This document shows, piece after piece, positions 9,407 through 16,715 of a DNA stretch of 16,715 bases; the stretch's first letter is position 1, and the number at the start of each line of letters is the position of its first letter. The notes under the pieces were generated by a model that was not told where the DNA came from, searched no databases, and saw only the letters and a program-made list of their open reading frames with translations. The stretch is from the NCBI GenBank assembly GCA_015661715.1, contig DQVN01000057.1:1-16715 (forward strand), given 5' to 3'. The position numbers were made by a program, and so were the translations under genes. The stretch is from Sulfurivirga caldicuralii. Its GTDB lineage: Bacteria; Pseudomonadota; Gammaproteobacteria; Thiomicrospirales; Thiomicrospiraceae.

Positions 9407-10455
9407 ACGGTATCCACCTCCAACCCCTGCAGGCTGGCTTGCTCCTGCGCTGGCTGAGTAAAGCGCTTGATATACTGCCGCGCCAAGGGAGAGCACAGAT
9501 GCTTCACCTTGGGCCCCAGCGCCCCCACTCGCTGCGGATCGGTCACACGATAGAGCACCAGCGTCGGCACCGCCAAGGCGGCCGCCAGATGGGCCAATCC
9601 GGTATCCACGGCCACCACCTGCTGGCTATGGCGCAACAACTGCGCCATTTCACTAAGCGACAGGCGCTCAGGTGGGACAACGGCATGGGCAAACCCCTGG
9701 GCCAACGCCCGGCTGCGGGCATATTCCGCCTCACTGCCCCACGGCAGCACCACCTGCACCCCTTGCCCGGCAGCACGCCGGATAAGTTCGCGCCAGTGGG
9801 CTTGCGGCCATAGTTTGGTCTCCCAGGTGGTGCCGTGGAGAAATACCCAGTAGGGGGCGGAAACCGGCACATTCACCGCACCTTCCGGCAGGCACACCCC
9901 ATAATCCAACGCACCTGGAGGCACAGAATAGTCCAATGCAGCGGCGAATAACTGCCGCAACCGGGTAATGGCATGCTGCGCCACCGGCACATGCACAGGA
10001 TGATCATAGAAACGGGCGGCCAGCCCTTCCCGCGCCGTTTTATGATCCATACCCCAAATAGGGGGGGGCCCCCAATTTTTTTTCAGGCCGTTTTTTTCGC
10101 CGTCGTTAACACCCTGCTTATACAGGGCTTTTTGCGCTTTTTTGGCCACAAAGGCACTTTTGAGCAGCCCCTGAGCATCCAGAATCAAATCGTAAGGGCC
10201 AGCTGCCGCCACTTGAGCAAAGAATTGGCGCATCTGTCGCCATACGGCCGGTGACCACAGTTGTCTGCGCCACTGGCGCAAGCGGATGGGAAAAACACGC
10301 TCGACCGCCGGATGCCAGGTGGGAATTTCAGCAAAGCCTGCTTCCACAATCCAGTCAAAGCGGATGTCCGGGTGCTCAGCCCGCGCGTCTGTCAGCGCAG
10401 GCAGCGTATGCAATATATCCCCCATGGAGGACATCTTAATCAGCAAAACGCGCAT
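9388..10455 (-). CDS. waaC: Lipopolysaccharide heptosyltransferase I (WaaC) with an internal insert
   Basis: Family 9 GT-B enzyme that adds the first L-glycero-D-manno-heptose to Kdo2-lipid A, using ADP-heptose. The N-terminus [21 protein letters not shown] matches WaaC closely, with the catalytic D13. Further landmarks are [31 protein letters not shown] and the donor-site motif [12 protein letters not shown]. The protein is 355 residues against about 319 in E. coli; part of the excess is a low-complexity stretch, about residues 108-132, between AKKA and [11 protein letters not shown] where relatives have only a few residues. That stretch keeps the frame open. The start overlaps the hldD stop by 20 bases, and hldD makes its donor substrate. 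Whether the insert harms the enzyme cannot be told. Confidence 0.92.
   Translation of the reverse strand: MRVLLIKMSSMGDILHTLPALTDARAEHPDIRFDWIVEAGFAEIPTWHPAVERVFPIRLRQWRRQLWSPAVWRQMRQFFAQVAAAGPYDLILDAQGLLKSAFVAKKAQKALYKQGVNDGEKNGLKKNWGPPPIWGMDHKTAREGLAARFYDHPVHVPVAQHAITRLRQLFAAALDYSVPPGALDYGVCLPEGAVNVPVSAPYWVFLHGTTWETKLWPQAHWRELIRRAAGQGVQVVLPWGSEAEYARSRALAQGFAHAVVPPERLSLSEMAQLLRHSQQVVAVDTGLAHLAAALAVPTLVLYRVTDPQRVGALGPKVKHLCSPLARQYIKRFTQPAQEQASLQGLEVDTVWRIIS
10061..10135 (-). other. In-frame low-complexity insert in waaC
   Basis: On the plus strand this stretch holds G8 (10061-10068), C5 (10069-10073), T8 (10076-10083), T7 (10091-10097) and a hairpin CCCTG-cttata-CAGGG (10112-10127) followed by T-rich sequence. 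Its coding strand encodes roughly residues 108-132 of WaaC, rich in lysine, asparagine, glycine and proline and without counterpart in E. coli WaaC as I recall it. The composition is sharply unlike the flanking gene. It may be a small dispersed repeat, a relic of an insertion, or an assembly artefact. Confidence 0.6.
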
Positions 10456-11404
10456 GGGGTGCTGTGCTCAGCCAATCCAGATAGAGAGGGATTGCCTCCT
10501 GTACCCTTTTGAAGGGCTTGTCGTAGCCAGCCGCGCGCAGGGCGTGCATATCCGCTTGAGTAAAGCTCTGGTAGGCCCCTTTGAGGTGCTCCGGGAAAGG
10601 GATATATTCGATCTCGCCCCGACCAAACCAGTCGATCACCGCCTGCGCCAGTTCGCGGAAACTTTGCGCCTGGCCGGTGCCGCAGTTGTAGAGGCCACGC
10701 ACCTGCGGGTGTTGCCACAGCCACAGATTCACATCCACCACATCGGCCACATAGATGAAATCCCGCTTCTGCTCACCGGGGCCATAACCGTCATAGGCAC
10801 CAAACAGCTTGGGGTTTTCTCCCCGTTTCAACTGGTTATAAAGATGAAAGGGAACTGAGGCCATACTGCCCTTGTGCTGCTCCCGCGGGCCATAGACATT
10901 GAAATAGCGCAGGCCCACCACCTGACTATTGGCCTCCGGCAGGAGCTGGCGCACATACTGGTCGAACTGGAACTTGGAGTAGGCATAAACATTGAGCGGA
11001 TGCTCATGGTCCCGCTGCTCACTGAAACCACGGCTGCCGTCGCCATATACCGAAGCTGAGGAGGCATAGATAAACGGAATGGCATATTCCAGGGCATAGT
11101 TCAGCAGCGTTTTGGAATATTCATAGTTGTTATCCATCATATAGCGCCCGTCCCACTCGGTGGTGGTGGAACAGGCCCCCTGATGGAAGATGACTTCGAT
11201 TTCTCCCAGATCTTCGCCTTCCTCGATCAGCTCGAGAAAGTCGCGCTTGTCCAGGTAATCGGCAATATCACAATCGGCCAGGTTAATAAATTTTTTGCCC
11301 TTTTCCAGATTGTCCACCACCAGAATATCGCTGCGCCCCATTTCATTGAGCGCTTTGACCAGGTTGCTGCCGATAAACCCGGCCCCACCGGTGACAATAA
11401 TCAT
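10436..11404 (-). CDS. hldD: ADP-L-glycero-D-manno-heptose 6-epimerase
   Basis: Cytoplasmic NADP-dependent epimerase that makes ADP-L-glycero-D-manno-heptose, the donor used by WaaC; 322 residues, close to the 310 of E. coli. It begins at the Rossmann motif [16 protein letters not shown], then shows [20 protein letters not shown], the HldD signature [21 protein letters not shown] and the catalytic YAYSK, followed by [20 protein letters not shown]. The ATG at 11404 overlaps the dgkA stop as ATGA and has GGGAG 8 or so bases upstream; an ATG two codons earlier (11410) is too close to that site. The stop lies inside the start of waaC. Confidence 0.97.
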   Translation of the reverse strand: MIIVTGGAGFIGSNLVKALNEMGRSDILVVDNLEKGKKFINLADCDIADYLDKRDFLELIEEGEDLGEIEVIFHQGACSTTTEWDGRYMMDNNYEYSKTLLNYALEYAIPFIYASSASVYGDGSRGFSEQRDHEHPLNVYAYSKFQFDQYVRQLLPEANSQVVGLRYFNVYGPREQHKGSMASVPFHLYNQLKRGENPKLFGAYDGYGPGEQKRDFIYVADVVDVNLWLWQHPQVRGLYNCGTGQAQSFRELAQAVIDWFGRGEIEYIPFPEHLKGAYQSFTQADMHALRAAGYDKPFKRVQEAIPLYLDWLSTAPHARFAD

Positions 11405-11769
11405 GTCCATTTCTCCCAAATCATGGCGATCCACACCATTGTAGCAACCACAATGCTTAGCAGCACGGCGGCCGAGGCCATATCCTTGCAACGTCCGGCC
11501 AGAGGATGATAATCCGCATCAATACGATCCACCAGGGTTTCAATGGCGGAGTTGAGCAGCTCCACGACAATCACCCATAACCATACGCCCACCAACAGGA
11601 CAAACTCCAGCGGCGTGCACGCCAACCAAATCGCCACGGGCACCAGCACTGCCAGCACCCAGACCTCTTGACGGAAAGCCGCTTCACCCTGCCAGGCCGC
11701 CTGCAGCCCCTGCCAGGAATAGCGTGCCGCCCCCACCAGCCGCCGCCAGCCACGATAGGGGGATTTCAT
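11401..11769 (-). CDS. dgkA: Diacylglycerol kinase
   Basis: Small integral membrane kinase, 122 residues, equal to the normal DgkA length, phosphorylating diacylglycerol to phosphatidic acid with ATP. The family motif [14 protein letters not shown] is present with E70, N73 and E77 in the catalytic positions, followed by [13 protein letters not shown]. Three hydrophobic segments (about 36-52, 54-72 and 96-117) match the three-helix fold. The start ATG at 11769 overlaps the PEtn transferase stop as ATGA and has an AGGTGG site about 5 bases upstream. The upstream enzyme takes PEtn from phosphatidylethanolamine and releases diacylglycerol, so this kinase would return that by-product to phospholipid synthesis. 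Confidence 0.96.
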   Translation of the reverse strand: MKSPYRGWRRLVGAARYSWQGLQAAWQGEAAFRQEVWVLAVLVPVAIWLACTPLEFVLLVGVWLWVIVVELLNSAIETLVDRIDADYHPLAGRCKDMASAAVLLSIVVATMVWIAMIWEKWT

Positions 11770-13391
11770 GGTGACCACCTTTCATCGTAGTCAAACCCAT
11801 ACACCTTGCGCAGCCGTGGTGTGTAAGGGCGCAGGAAACTGTACTGACAGCCCGCACAATCGACCCAATCCAGATCCAGCCAATCCACCCAGGTTTCAAA
11901 CAGTCTGTCCGCCAGATAGGGCCAAGGGGCATTAGCCTGCAGTTGCGCCAACGACGACCCCAACTGTCGGCGCAATACAGCGTTGTGCCAGAAGATCACC
12001 GGAATGGTGAACATGGGGCGGGTGAGATTGTCGGGGGTATGACCATTGAGCTTTGCCGTCTCATACACCTCTTCACCATGATCAGAAAACAGCATCCAAC
12101 CCACCGCCCCCTGCCCATACTGGCGCAGTTGTTGATGGATCTGCCCCACCAGCCAATCGGTATAAAGCAGGCTGTTGTCATATTCATTGATCTTATCCAC
12201 CTGCCAAGACAGCAGCCGCTGCGAGATCATCCGCGGCGGCGTGCCTGCAAAATGGTCAAACTCAGGGGGATAACGGTTGGCATACTGCAGGTGTGAACCC
12301 ATCAGATGCACGATAATCAACTTGTGCGCCGCCGGATCTCGCAAGACACGCGCCAGATGGGACAGCAGCCGGCCATCATAGCGGTGGGCCTGCACCCCCG
12401 CCACCTCCCGGGTGATAAAAACCGCCTCATCCACCGTATCGGCAATCATCTGGGTGGGAATACGAAATGGCTGCTGGTTGGACAGCCAGAACACCTTATA
12501 GCCCGCCTTGCGCGCCACATTGGCAATGCTCAAGGCACGGTGATAATCCAGCTCAGGCTGCTCCCAACTTTGAGGAAACAGCATGGCATTCAGCGCCGGA
12601 CGCGTCTGCACGAAAGGCGTGATGACATCGGTCATAACCACCAACTCAGAACGCAGATCATCCAGCACCGGCGTGGTTTTGCGCGGATACCCATACAAGC
12701 TCATATGGGTTCGGGTCATGGCCTCACCGATAATGATCACCCGCGTTTGCGGCACATCTTGATGACGCAAACGGGCAGACAGTTCTGTTGTCTCCACCAG
12801 ATGCCGATAATCCGCCACCGCCTGAGCAAAATGCTCCCGATTATTGGCATAGGTGGGCGCAATACCCAACAGCCCCGGCAAAATGTCATAAAAACGCTGC
12901 TTGCCCACCATCTGCTGCACGGCAAACAACAGCACCATCACCCCCAACCCGGTTGCGATCCGTTTGGGCCAATGCCAAACGCCCACCGGCTGCATCTGCC
13001 GCAACAGCCAGACAAACCCACCCACATAAAAGGTAATGATCAACACGGATTCCACATTCACATAAGCCTGGATCAGCTCCCGGGTCTCCTGGACATCGGT
13101 GTTGAACACGGCATCCAGCGTATTGGTGGAAAAGACTCCACCGAAATAGTACGCATAGAAAATATCCGCTAAACCTGTCAGCAAAAACGGCAGCAGCAAC
13201 AGACCCGTCAGCAACCGACTCCGGCTCAACCAGGCCACAGCGGCAATGGCCAAGGCCCAGCCCAGGCGACTGTTGAGCTCAGACTCCCGCACAAAAGCGG
13301 AAAAGTAAACCTCAAACCCCCAAGGGATCATCAACACCCACAGCGCCACCACCAGGGGTGAAGCAATCACCTGTCTCATCCGTTCTACCAT
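11766..13391 (-). CDS. Phosphoethanolamine transferase (EptA/CptA-like, sulfatase fold)
   Basis: A 541-residue inner-membrane enzyme with about five N-terminal membrane helices (roughly 10-28, 43-57, 59-80, 112-130, 146-163) and a periplasmic alkaline-phosphatase-fold domain. It should transfer PEtn from phosphatidylethanolamine to lipid A or core heptose. Catalytic features are visible: metal ligand E223 and nucleophile T226 in IGEAMTRTHMSLYGYPRKTTP, HLMGSHLQYANRYP, and metal ligands D437 and H438 in FSDHGEE, followed by NGHTPDN. The MSLYGYP and HLMGSH forms are nearer CptA (heptose-modifying) than EptA, consistent with the heptose genes downstream, but the acceptor is inferred. The ATG at 13391 has GGAG 7 bases upstream. 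It is the first gene of the leftward block. Confidence 0.9.
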   Translation of the reverse strand: MVERMRQVIASPLVVALWVLMIPWGFEVYFSAFVRESELNSRLGWALAIAAVAWLSRSRLLTGLLLLPFLLTGLADIFYAYYFGGVFSTNTLDAVFNTDVQETRELIQAYVNVESVLIITFYVGGFVWLLRQMQPVGVWHWPKRIATGLGVMVLLFAVQQMVGKQRFYDILPGLLGIAPTYANNREHFAQAVADYRHLVETTELSARLRHQDVPQTRVIIIGEAMTRTHMSLYGYPRKTTPVLDDLRSELVVMTDVITPFVQTRPALNAMLFPQSWEQPELDYHRALSIANVARKAGYKVFWLSNQQPFRIPTQMIADTVDEAVFITREVAGVQAHRYDGRLLSHLARVLRDPAAHKLIIVHLMGSHLQYANRYPPEFDHFAGTPPRMISQRLLSWQVDKINEYDNSLLYTDWLVGQIHQQLRQYGQGAVGWMLFSDHGEEVYETAKLNGHTPDNLTRPMFTIPVIFWHNAVLRRQLGSSLAQLQANAPWPYLADRLFETWVDWLDLDWVDCAGCQYSFLRPYTPRLRKVYGFDYDERWSP

Positions 13392-13414
13392 GTCACAACT
13401 CCAAAATCCCGCAA

Positions 13415-13443
13415 AGCATAGCGGAAACCACGGTCAATTTCAT
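13415..13443 (-). promoter_or_regulatory. Candidate sigma-70 promoter of the leftward block
   Basis: On the minus strand, ATGAAA (13443-13438, 4 of 6 matches to TTGACA) and TATGCT (13420-13415, 4 of 6 matches to TATAAT) are 17 bases apart. Transcription would start near 13408, giving a leader of about 17 bases that holds GGAG before the ATG at 13391. The match is modest. Confidence 0.35.
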
Positions 13444-13449
13444 TACAAT
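13444..13449 (+). promoter_or_regulatory. Candidate -10 box of the rightward block
   Basis: TACAAT (5 of 6 matches) lies only 6 bases before the phosphatase ATG at 13456; no good -35 hexamer is found at the usual spacing. If used, the transcript would begin at or next to the start codon. Confidence 0.3.
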
Positions 13450-13455
13450 ACGCCC

Positions 13456-14124
13456 ATGCCCGAACGACTGAAATCCCCCTGGCGCCGCACCTTAGCCCAT
13501 TTACAGGCATGGCTCATCGACCATGAGTATGTGCGTGTGCTCTATCGCAACTTTCACCGCCTGTCGGACAATGCCTGGCGCAGCAACCAGCCCAGTCCCG
13601 GCTTTGTACGCAAACTGAAACAGACCTACGGCATCAACACCATCATCAGCCTGCGCCGCCCGGACAGCTCCGGGGCCTATCTACTGGAAAAAGAGGCCTG
13701 CGACCGATACGGCATCACCCTGCTCCATCACCGTTTCTCCAGCCGCGAATTTCCTCAAGCGGAAGCCGTGTTAGCGGCACGGGATCTGCTACGCAGCGCC
13801 AAACCGCCCCTGCTGATCCACTGTAAATCCGGCGCCGACCGGGCCGGGCTGATGAGCGCCCTTTACCGCCATTTTGTCCTGGGCGAACCCATCGAAGCCA
13901 TCTGGCGGGTGGAACTCAACTGGCGTTACGGCCATTTTCGCTTTGGCGACACCGGCAAACTGGACGCCTTTTTTGAAGCCTATGAGGCGTTCAAACAGGA
14001 TCATCCCCACACCACCTTTGAGCAGTGGCTCACTGAAGCCTACGACCGGGAAGCCCTCAACCGCGCCTACCGCCCCGGCACCCTAGGACGTTTACTGATT
14101 GACAAGGTTTTACGACGGGAATGA
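13456..14124 (+). CDS. Tyrosine/dual-specificity phosphatase-like protein
   Basis: A 222-residue soluble protein with the cysteine-phosphatase signature IHCKSGADRAG, nucleophile C123 and phosphate-binding R129. The N-terminal part (WRSNQPSPGF..YGINTIISLR) and the following WRYGHFRF..LDAFFEAYEAF fit the bacterial DSP-type phosphatase family often annotated as 'protein tyrosine phosphatase'. No signal peptide or membrane segment. The general-acid loop reads RFSSREFP rather than carrying an obvious aspartate, which is normal for some members of this family but should be noted. ATG 13456 was chosen because the earlier in-frame ATG (13390) lies over the opposite gene; there is no Shine-Dalgarno site before either. 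The stop overlaps msbA as ATGA. The substrate is unknown; the context suggests an envelope protein or phospholipid. Confidence 0.8.
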   Translation: MPERLKSPWRRTLAHLQAWLIDHEYVRVLYRNFHRLSDNAWRSNQPSPGFVRKLKQTYGINTIISLRRPDSSGAYLLEKEACDRYGITLLHHRFSSREFPQAEAVLAARDLLRSAKPPLLIHCKSGADRAGLMSALYRHFVLGEPIEAIWRVELNWRYGHFRFGDTGKLDAFFEAYEAFKQDHPHTTFEQWLTEAYDREALNRAYRPGTLGRLLIDKVLRRE

Positions 14125-15851
14125 AACGCAATACCCTGTACCTCTATCGCCGCCTGCTGCGCTACATCCGCCCCTACTGGAAGATGGCGGTCATGACGCT
14201 GCTGGCCCTGGTGGTGGCCGCCGCCATGGAACCGATGATGCCCGCCCTGCTCAAACCCCTGGTAGACGACAGCCTCATCGCCAAGGATCCGGATGCCATC
14301 CGCACCATTCCCTTATTGCTGGTAGCCGTGTTCATCATCAAAGGCCTGGCGGAATATGCAAGCAAGGTGGCCTCCGAGTGGATCGCCCATAAAGCCATTG
14401 TGGACATCCGCGCCGAGCTGTTTGCCAAGATGAATCGCCTGCCCCAGCGCACCCATGATGAATTCGGCAGCGGCAAGCTGCTGTCAAAAATCACCTATGA
14501 TGTGCCCCAGGTGGGCAAAACCCTGTCTGAAGCCTGGATCGTGGTCATTCGCGACAGCCTGATCGTCCTGGCGCTATTGGGCTATCTGTTCTATGTCAGT
14601 TGGCAGCTCACCCTGCTGATCCTGCTAATTGCCCCGATTCTGGCATGGCTGATCGACCGGGCCAGCCGCCTGATGCGCGCCTCATCCACCGAGATGCAAA
14701 ACGCCATGGGGCAACTGACCCACCAACTGGAAGAGGGACTGAACGGCCACCGCGACATCAAACTGTTCGGCGCCGAAGGCTACGAAGAAAACCGCTTCTG
14801 GCATGTGGCCGAACACCTGCGCCGCCACACCATGAAGGTGGTCTCAGTGTCTGCGGCCAATGTGCCTCTGGTGCAGGTGATTGCCGCCATCGCCTTAGCA
14901 CTGATTATCTATGTCGCTGGCCAACTTTCCGCCCAGGATAAATTCACCCCCGGAGAATTTATCGCCTATATCACCGCCATGGCCATGATCTTCGAACCAA
15001 TCCGCCGCCTGACCAATATCAACCGTACCATCCAACAGGGCATGGCCGCCGCAGAAAGCATCTTCGCCCTGTTGGACCTGCCCGATGAACCCAATCCCGG
15101 CACGCTGAAACCGCCTATTACCGGCGACATCCATTTTCAAAATGTCACCTTCACCTATCCTCACAGCGACCAACCCGCCCTGGCGCACTTTAGCCTGCAC
15201 TGCCCCCAAGGCCGCACCACCGCATTGGTAGGCCCCTCCGGTGCCGGCAAAAGTACGGTGATACAGTTGCTGGCCCGCTTCTATGCCCCCGATGAAGGCG
15301 TGATCACCTGCGACGGGCACGACATTCAAACCATCGAGCTCAACTGGTGGCGCCAACATATCGCCCTGGTGAGCCAGCAGGTGGTGCTGTTTGATGATAC
15401 GGTAGCGGCCAATATCGCCTATGGTCAACCAGATATTCCCCGGGAAAAAATCATCGCCGCCGCCAAAGCGGCCCACGCCTGGGCATTTATTCAACAGCTC
15501 CCTCAAGGGCTGGACACCCCCATTGGCGAGAACGGCAGTCAGCTCTCCGGCGGCCAACGCCAACGGATCGCCATCGCCCGCGCTTTCCTCAAAGACGCGC
15601 CCATCCTCATTCTGGACGAGGCCACCTCCGCCCTGGACAATGAAAGCGAACAAGCCGTGCAACATGCGCTGGCCAAATTGCGTCAGGGGCGCACGGTGAT
15701 TATCATCGCCCACCGCCTCTCCACCGTGGAGCATGCGGATCAAATCGCCGTGCTGGAACAGGGACGGGTCGTAGAACTGGGCACCCACACACAACTGTTG
15801 CAACAACAGGGACGCTATGCGCAACTCTACCATCAAGGCCAGCAGACCTGA
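14121..15851 (+). CDS. msbA: Lipid A export ABC transporter MsbA
   Basis: A 576-residue half-transporter that flips core-lipid A across the inner membrane as a homodimer, using ATP. Six membrane helices lie at about 22-40, 62-78, 140-158, 161-178, 248-266 and 279-292. The ATPase domain shows Walker A GPSGAGKST (371-379), Q-loop SQQ, signature LSGGQRQR (475-482), Walker B ILILDE (495-500, with E500) and the switch H531 (IAHRLS). Length and architecture match MsbA. Start ATG overlaps the phosphatase stop as ATGA, and the downstream acyltransferase begins inside its last codons. Placement next to lipid A and core genes supports MsbA over other ABC exporters. lpxK, which often follows msbA, is not here. 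Confidence 0.93.
   Translation: MKRNTLYLYRRLLRYIRPYWKMAVMTLLALVVAAAMEPMMPALLKPLVDDSLIAKDPDAIRTIPLLLVAVFIIKGLAEYASKVASEWIAHKAIVDIRAELFAKMNRLPQRTHDEFGSGKLLSKITYDVPQVGKTLSEAWIVVIRDSLIVLALLGYLFYVSWQLTLLILLIAPILAWLIDRASRLMRASSTEMQNAMGQLTHQLEEGLNGHRDIKLFGAEGYEENRFWHVAEHLRRHTMKVVSVSAANVPLVQVIAAIALALIIYVAGQLSAQDKFTPGEFIAYITAMAMIFEPIRRLTNINRTIQQGMAAAESIFALLDLPDEPNPGTLKPPITGDIHFQNVTFTYPHSDQPALAHFSLHCPQGRTTALVGPSGAGKSTVIQLLARFYAPDEGVITCDGHDIQTIELNWWRQHIALVSQQVVLFDDTVAANIAYGQPDIPREKIIAAAKAAHAWAFIQQLPQGLDTPIGENGSQLSGGQRQRIAIARAFLKDAPILILDEATSALDNESEQAVQHALAKLRQGRTVIIIAHRLSTVEHADQIAVLEQGRVVELGTHTQLLQQQGRYAQLYHQGQQT
15808..15812 (+). promoter_or_regulatory. Ribosome binding site of the acyltransferase
   Basis: AGGGA, 4 bases before the ATG at 15817, inside the 3' end of msbA. 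It decides the start of the next gene, which overlaps msbA by 35 bases. Confidence 0.55.
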
Positions 15852-16715
15852 ATTCAAACGATGCTTTCTCCACCCCCGCTACTGGCCACTCTGGATAGGA
15901 ATCGGCCTCCTGCGTCTGCTGGCGCGGCTGCCCCATCGCCACAAACTCAAGCTGGGCCGCCCATTGGGCTGGCTGCTCTACCATATGGGCGGTAAACGCC
16001 GCAGTATTGCCGCGGCCAACCTACGCATCGCCTTTCCCCACTGGCCAGCGGAAAAACGCCAGGCCCTGCTGAAAGCCCATTTCACATCCTTAGGCATCAG
16101 CCTGATGGAGCTATTGATCGTATGGTGGGGTGGTTACCGCAGCGGGCAAGACTACGCAGAACGGACTCTGGTCACCTTCCACGGCTTGAAACATATCAAA
16201 AGATTGCAGGAAGAAGGCCGCGGCATGATCCTGCTGGTGCCCCACTTTACCCACATTGACCTGACCGGACTGTTTTTACAGTTGGAACTTCCCTTTCTCG
16301 CCGTCTATCGGCCCCACGATGACCCACTCATGGAATACCTGATCACCAAAGGGCGCACAGTCTGGCGAAACGGCCAGCCCTGGGTACAGCCGGTGAGCAA
16401 AAACAATGTGCGCGCCATGCTCAAACACCTGAAACAAGGCGGCGCCCTCTTCTACCTGCCCGACCAGCGTTTCCGCAACGCCGATGCCCGCGTGGACGCC
16501 ACCTTTTTTGGCCGCCCCGCCCCCAGCAATCCCGCCACCTCCAAACTGGCCAAATTGGCAAAAGCGGCTGTCGTGCCCGTTTTCACCCGCCGTATAGGCG
16601 AGCAATACCACATCACCTTCCTTCCCCCGCTGGAACACTTTCCCTCTGACGACCCCTTAGCTGACACAGAACGCCTCCACCGCCTCTATGAGCAGGAGAT
16701 CCGCGAAAACCCGGC
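15817..16715 (+). CDS. LpxL-type lipid A acyltransferase (partial, cut at the window edge)
   Basis: The frame opens at ATG 15817 (MRNSTIKASRPEFKR) and runs through the window end without a stop: 299 complete codons, close to the roughly 300-310 of this family. It matches the LpxL/LpxM (HtrB) acyltransferases, membrane-bound enzymes that add secondary acyl chains to Kdo2-lipid A using acyl-ACP. Seen: a hydrophobic N-terminal helix region (about 25-40), GKRRSIAAANLRIAFP, the catalytic HxxxxD as H143/D148 in VPHFTHID, AVYRPHDDPLMEYLI, FYLPDQRF, and FFGRPAPSNPATSKLAKLAKAAVVPVF. LpxL, LpxM and LpxP cannot be told apart here. The neighbour msbA exports the product. Confidence 0.85.
   Translation, partial: MRNSTIKASRPEFKRCFLHPRYWPLWIGIGLLRLLARLPHRHKLKLGRPLGWLLYHMGGKRRSIAAANLRIAFPHWPAEKRQALLKAHFTSLGISLMELLIVWWGGYRSGQDYAERTLVTFHGLKHIKRLQEEGRGMILLVPHFTHIDLTGLFLQLELPFLAVYRPHDDPLMEYLITKGRTVWRNGQPWVQPVSKNNVRAMLKHLKQGGALFYLPDQRFRNADARVDATFFGRPAPSNPATSKLAKLAKAAVVPVFTRRIGEQYHITFLPPLEHFPSDDPLADTERLHRLYEQEIRENP

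Larger units (their letters stand above)
13392..13455. promoter_or_regulatory. 64-base divergent control region
   Basis: The only noncoding stretch in the window, between the divergent first genes of the two blocks. It should contain the promoters of both. I see no inverted repeat that would suggest a strong operator site, and no binding motif that I recognise. Confidence 0.6.

Noticed and set aside
9407..9496. Upstream extension of the KpsS-like reading frame
   Set aside because: It lies inside the waaC coding sequence and shows no family similarity; MADNQLILF starts with a normal beta strand.
10111..10146. Hairpin CCCTG/CAGGG followed by T-rich sequence as a rho-independent terminator (plus strand)
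   Set aside because: It lies antisense within waaC with no plus-strand gene upstream, and the stem is only 5 base pairs. It may still be part of the inserted repeat.
12306..13172. Plus-strand open frame of 288 codons
   Set aside because: It is a shadow of the PEtn transferase gene; composition is histidine/glutamine/proline-rich, as expected for antisense of a coding region.
13390..13455. Alternative ATG at 13390 for the phosphatase
   Set aside because: It would overlap the start codon of the opposite gene, add 22 residues without family similarity and has no ribosome binding site.
14895..15857. Minus-strand open frame of 320 codons
   Set aside because: It is antisense to the ATPase half of msbA and has no recognisable domain.

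Overview
The window reads as a chromosomal segment of a Gram-negative gammaproteobacterium that is not enteric. This is judged from the LPS core, lipid A transport and acylation gene families and from a moderately GC-rich codon style; I cannot name a genus. It is an envelope-glycolipid locus with two divergent gene blocks, separated by only about 64 noncoding bases (13392-13455).

Leftward block (13391 down to 4): ten genes, each overlapping the next by 4 to 23 bases, with no intergenic base. In transcription order they encode a phosphoethanolamine (PEtn) transferase of the EptA/CptA class, diacylglycerol kinase (dgkA), ADP-heptose epimerase (hldD), heptosyltransferase I (waaC), a KpsS/KpsC-like capsule glycosyltransferase, a polysialyltransferase/GT52-like protein, a family 2 glycosyltransferase, UDP-glucose dehydrogenase (ugd), a UDP-glucuronate 4-epimerase-type enzyme, an O-antigen ligase-like membrane protein, and finally an FAD/Fe-S dehydrogenase of the D-lactate/glycolate type (eleven products, ten junctions). 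Together they would make ADP-heptose and UDP-hexuronic acids, build and decorate the LPS core, recycle the diacylglycerol released by PEtn transfer, and ligate a glycan to the core. The terminal redox enzyme does not fit this pathway obviously.

Rightward block (13456 to the window end): a cytoplasmic tyrosine/dual-specificity phosphatase-like protein, the lipid A flippase MsbA, and an LpxL-type lipid A acyltransferase cut by the window edge. These also overlap one another (4 and 35 bases).

Most unusual points: (1) waaC carries an in-frame insert of about 23 codons with G8, C5, T8 and T7 runs and a small hairpin, absent from the family; (2) two capsule/sialyl-type glycosyltransferases sit inside an LPS core operon; (3) a PTP-like phosphatase is translationally coupled to msbA; (4) an FAD/Fe-S dehydrogenase is coupled to the ligase. 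I saw no tRNA, rRNA, CRISPR array, insertion sequence or convincing terminator.
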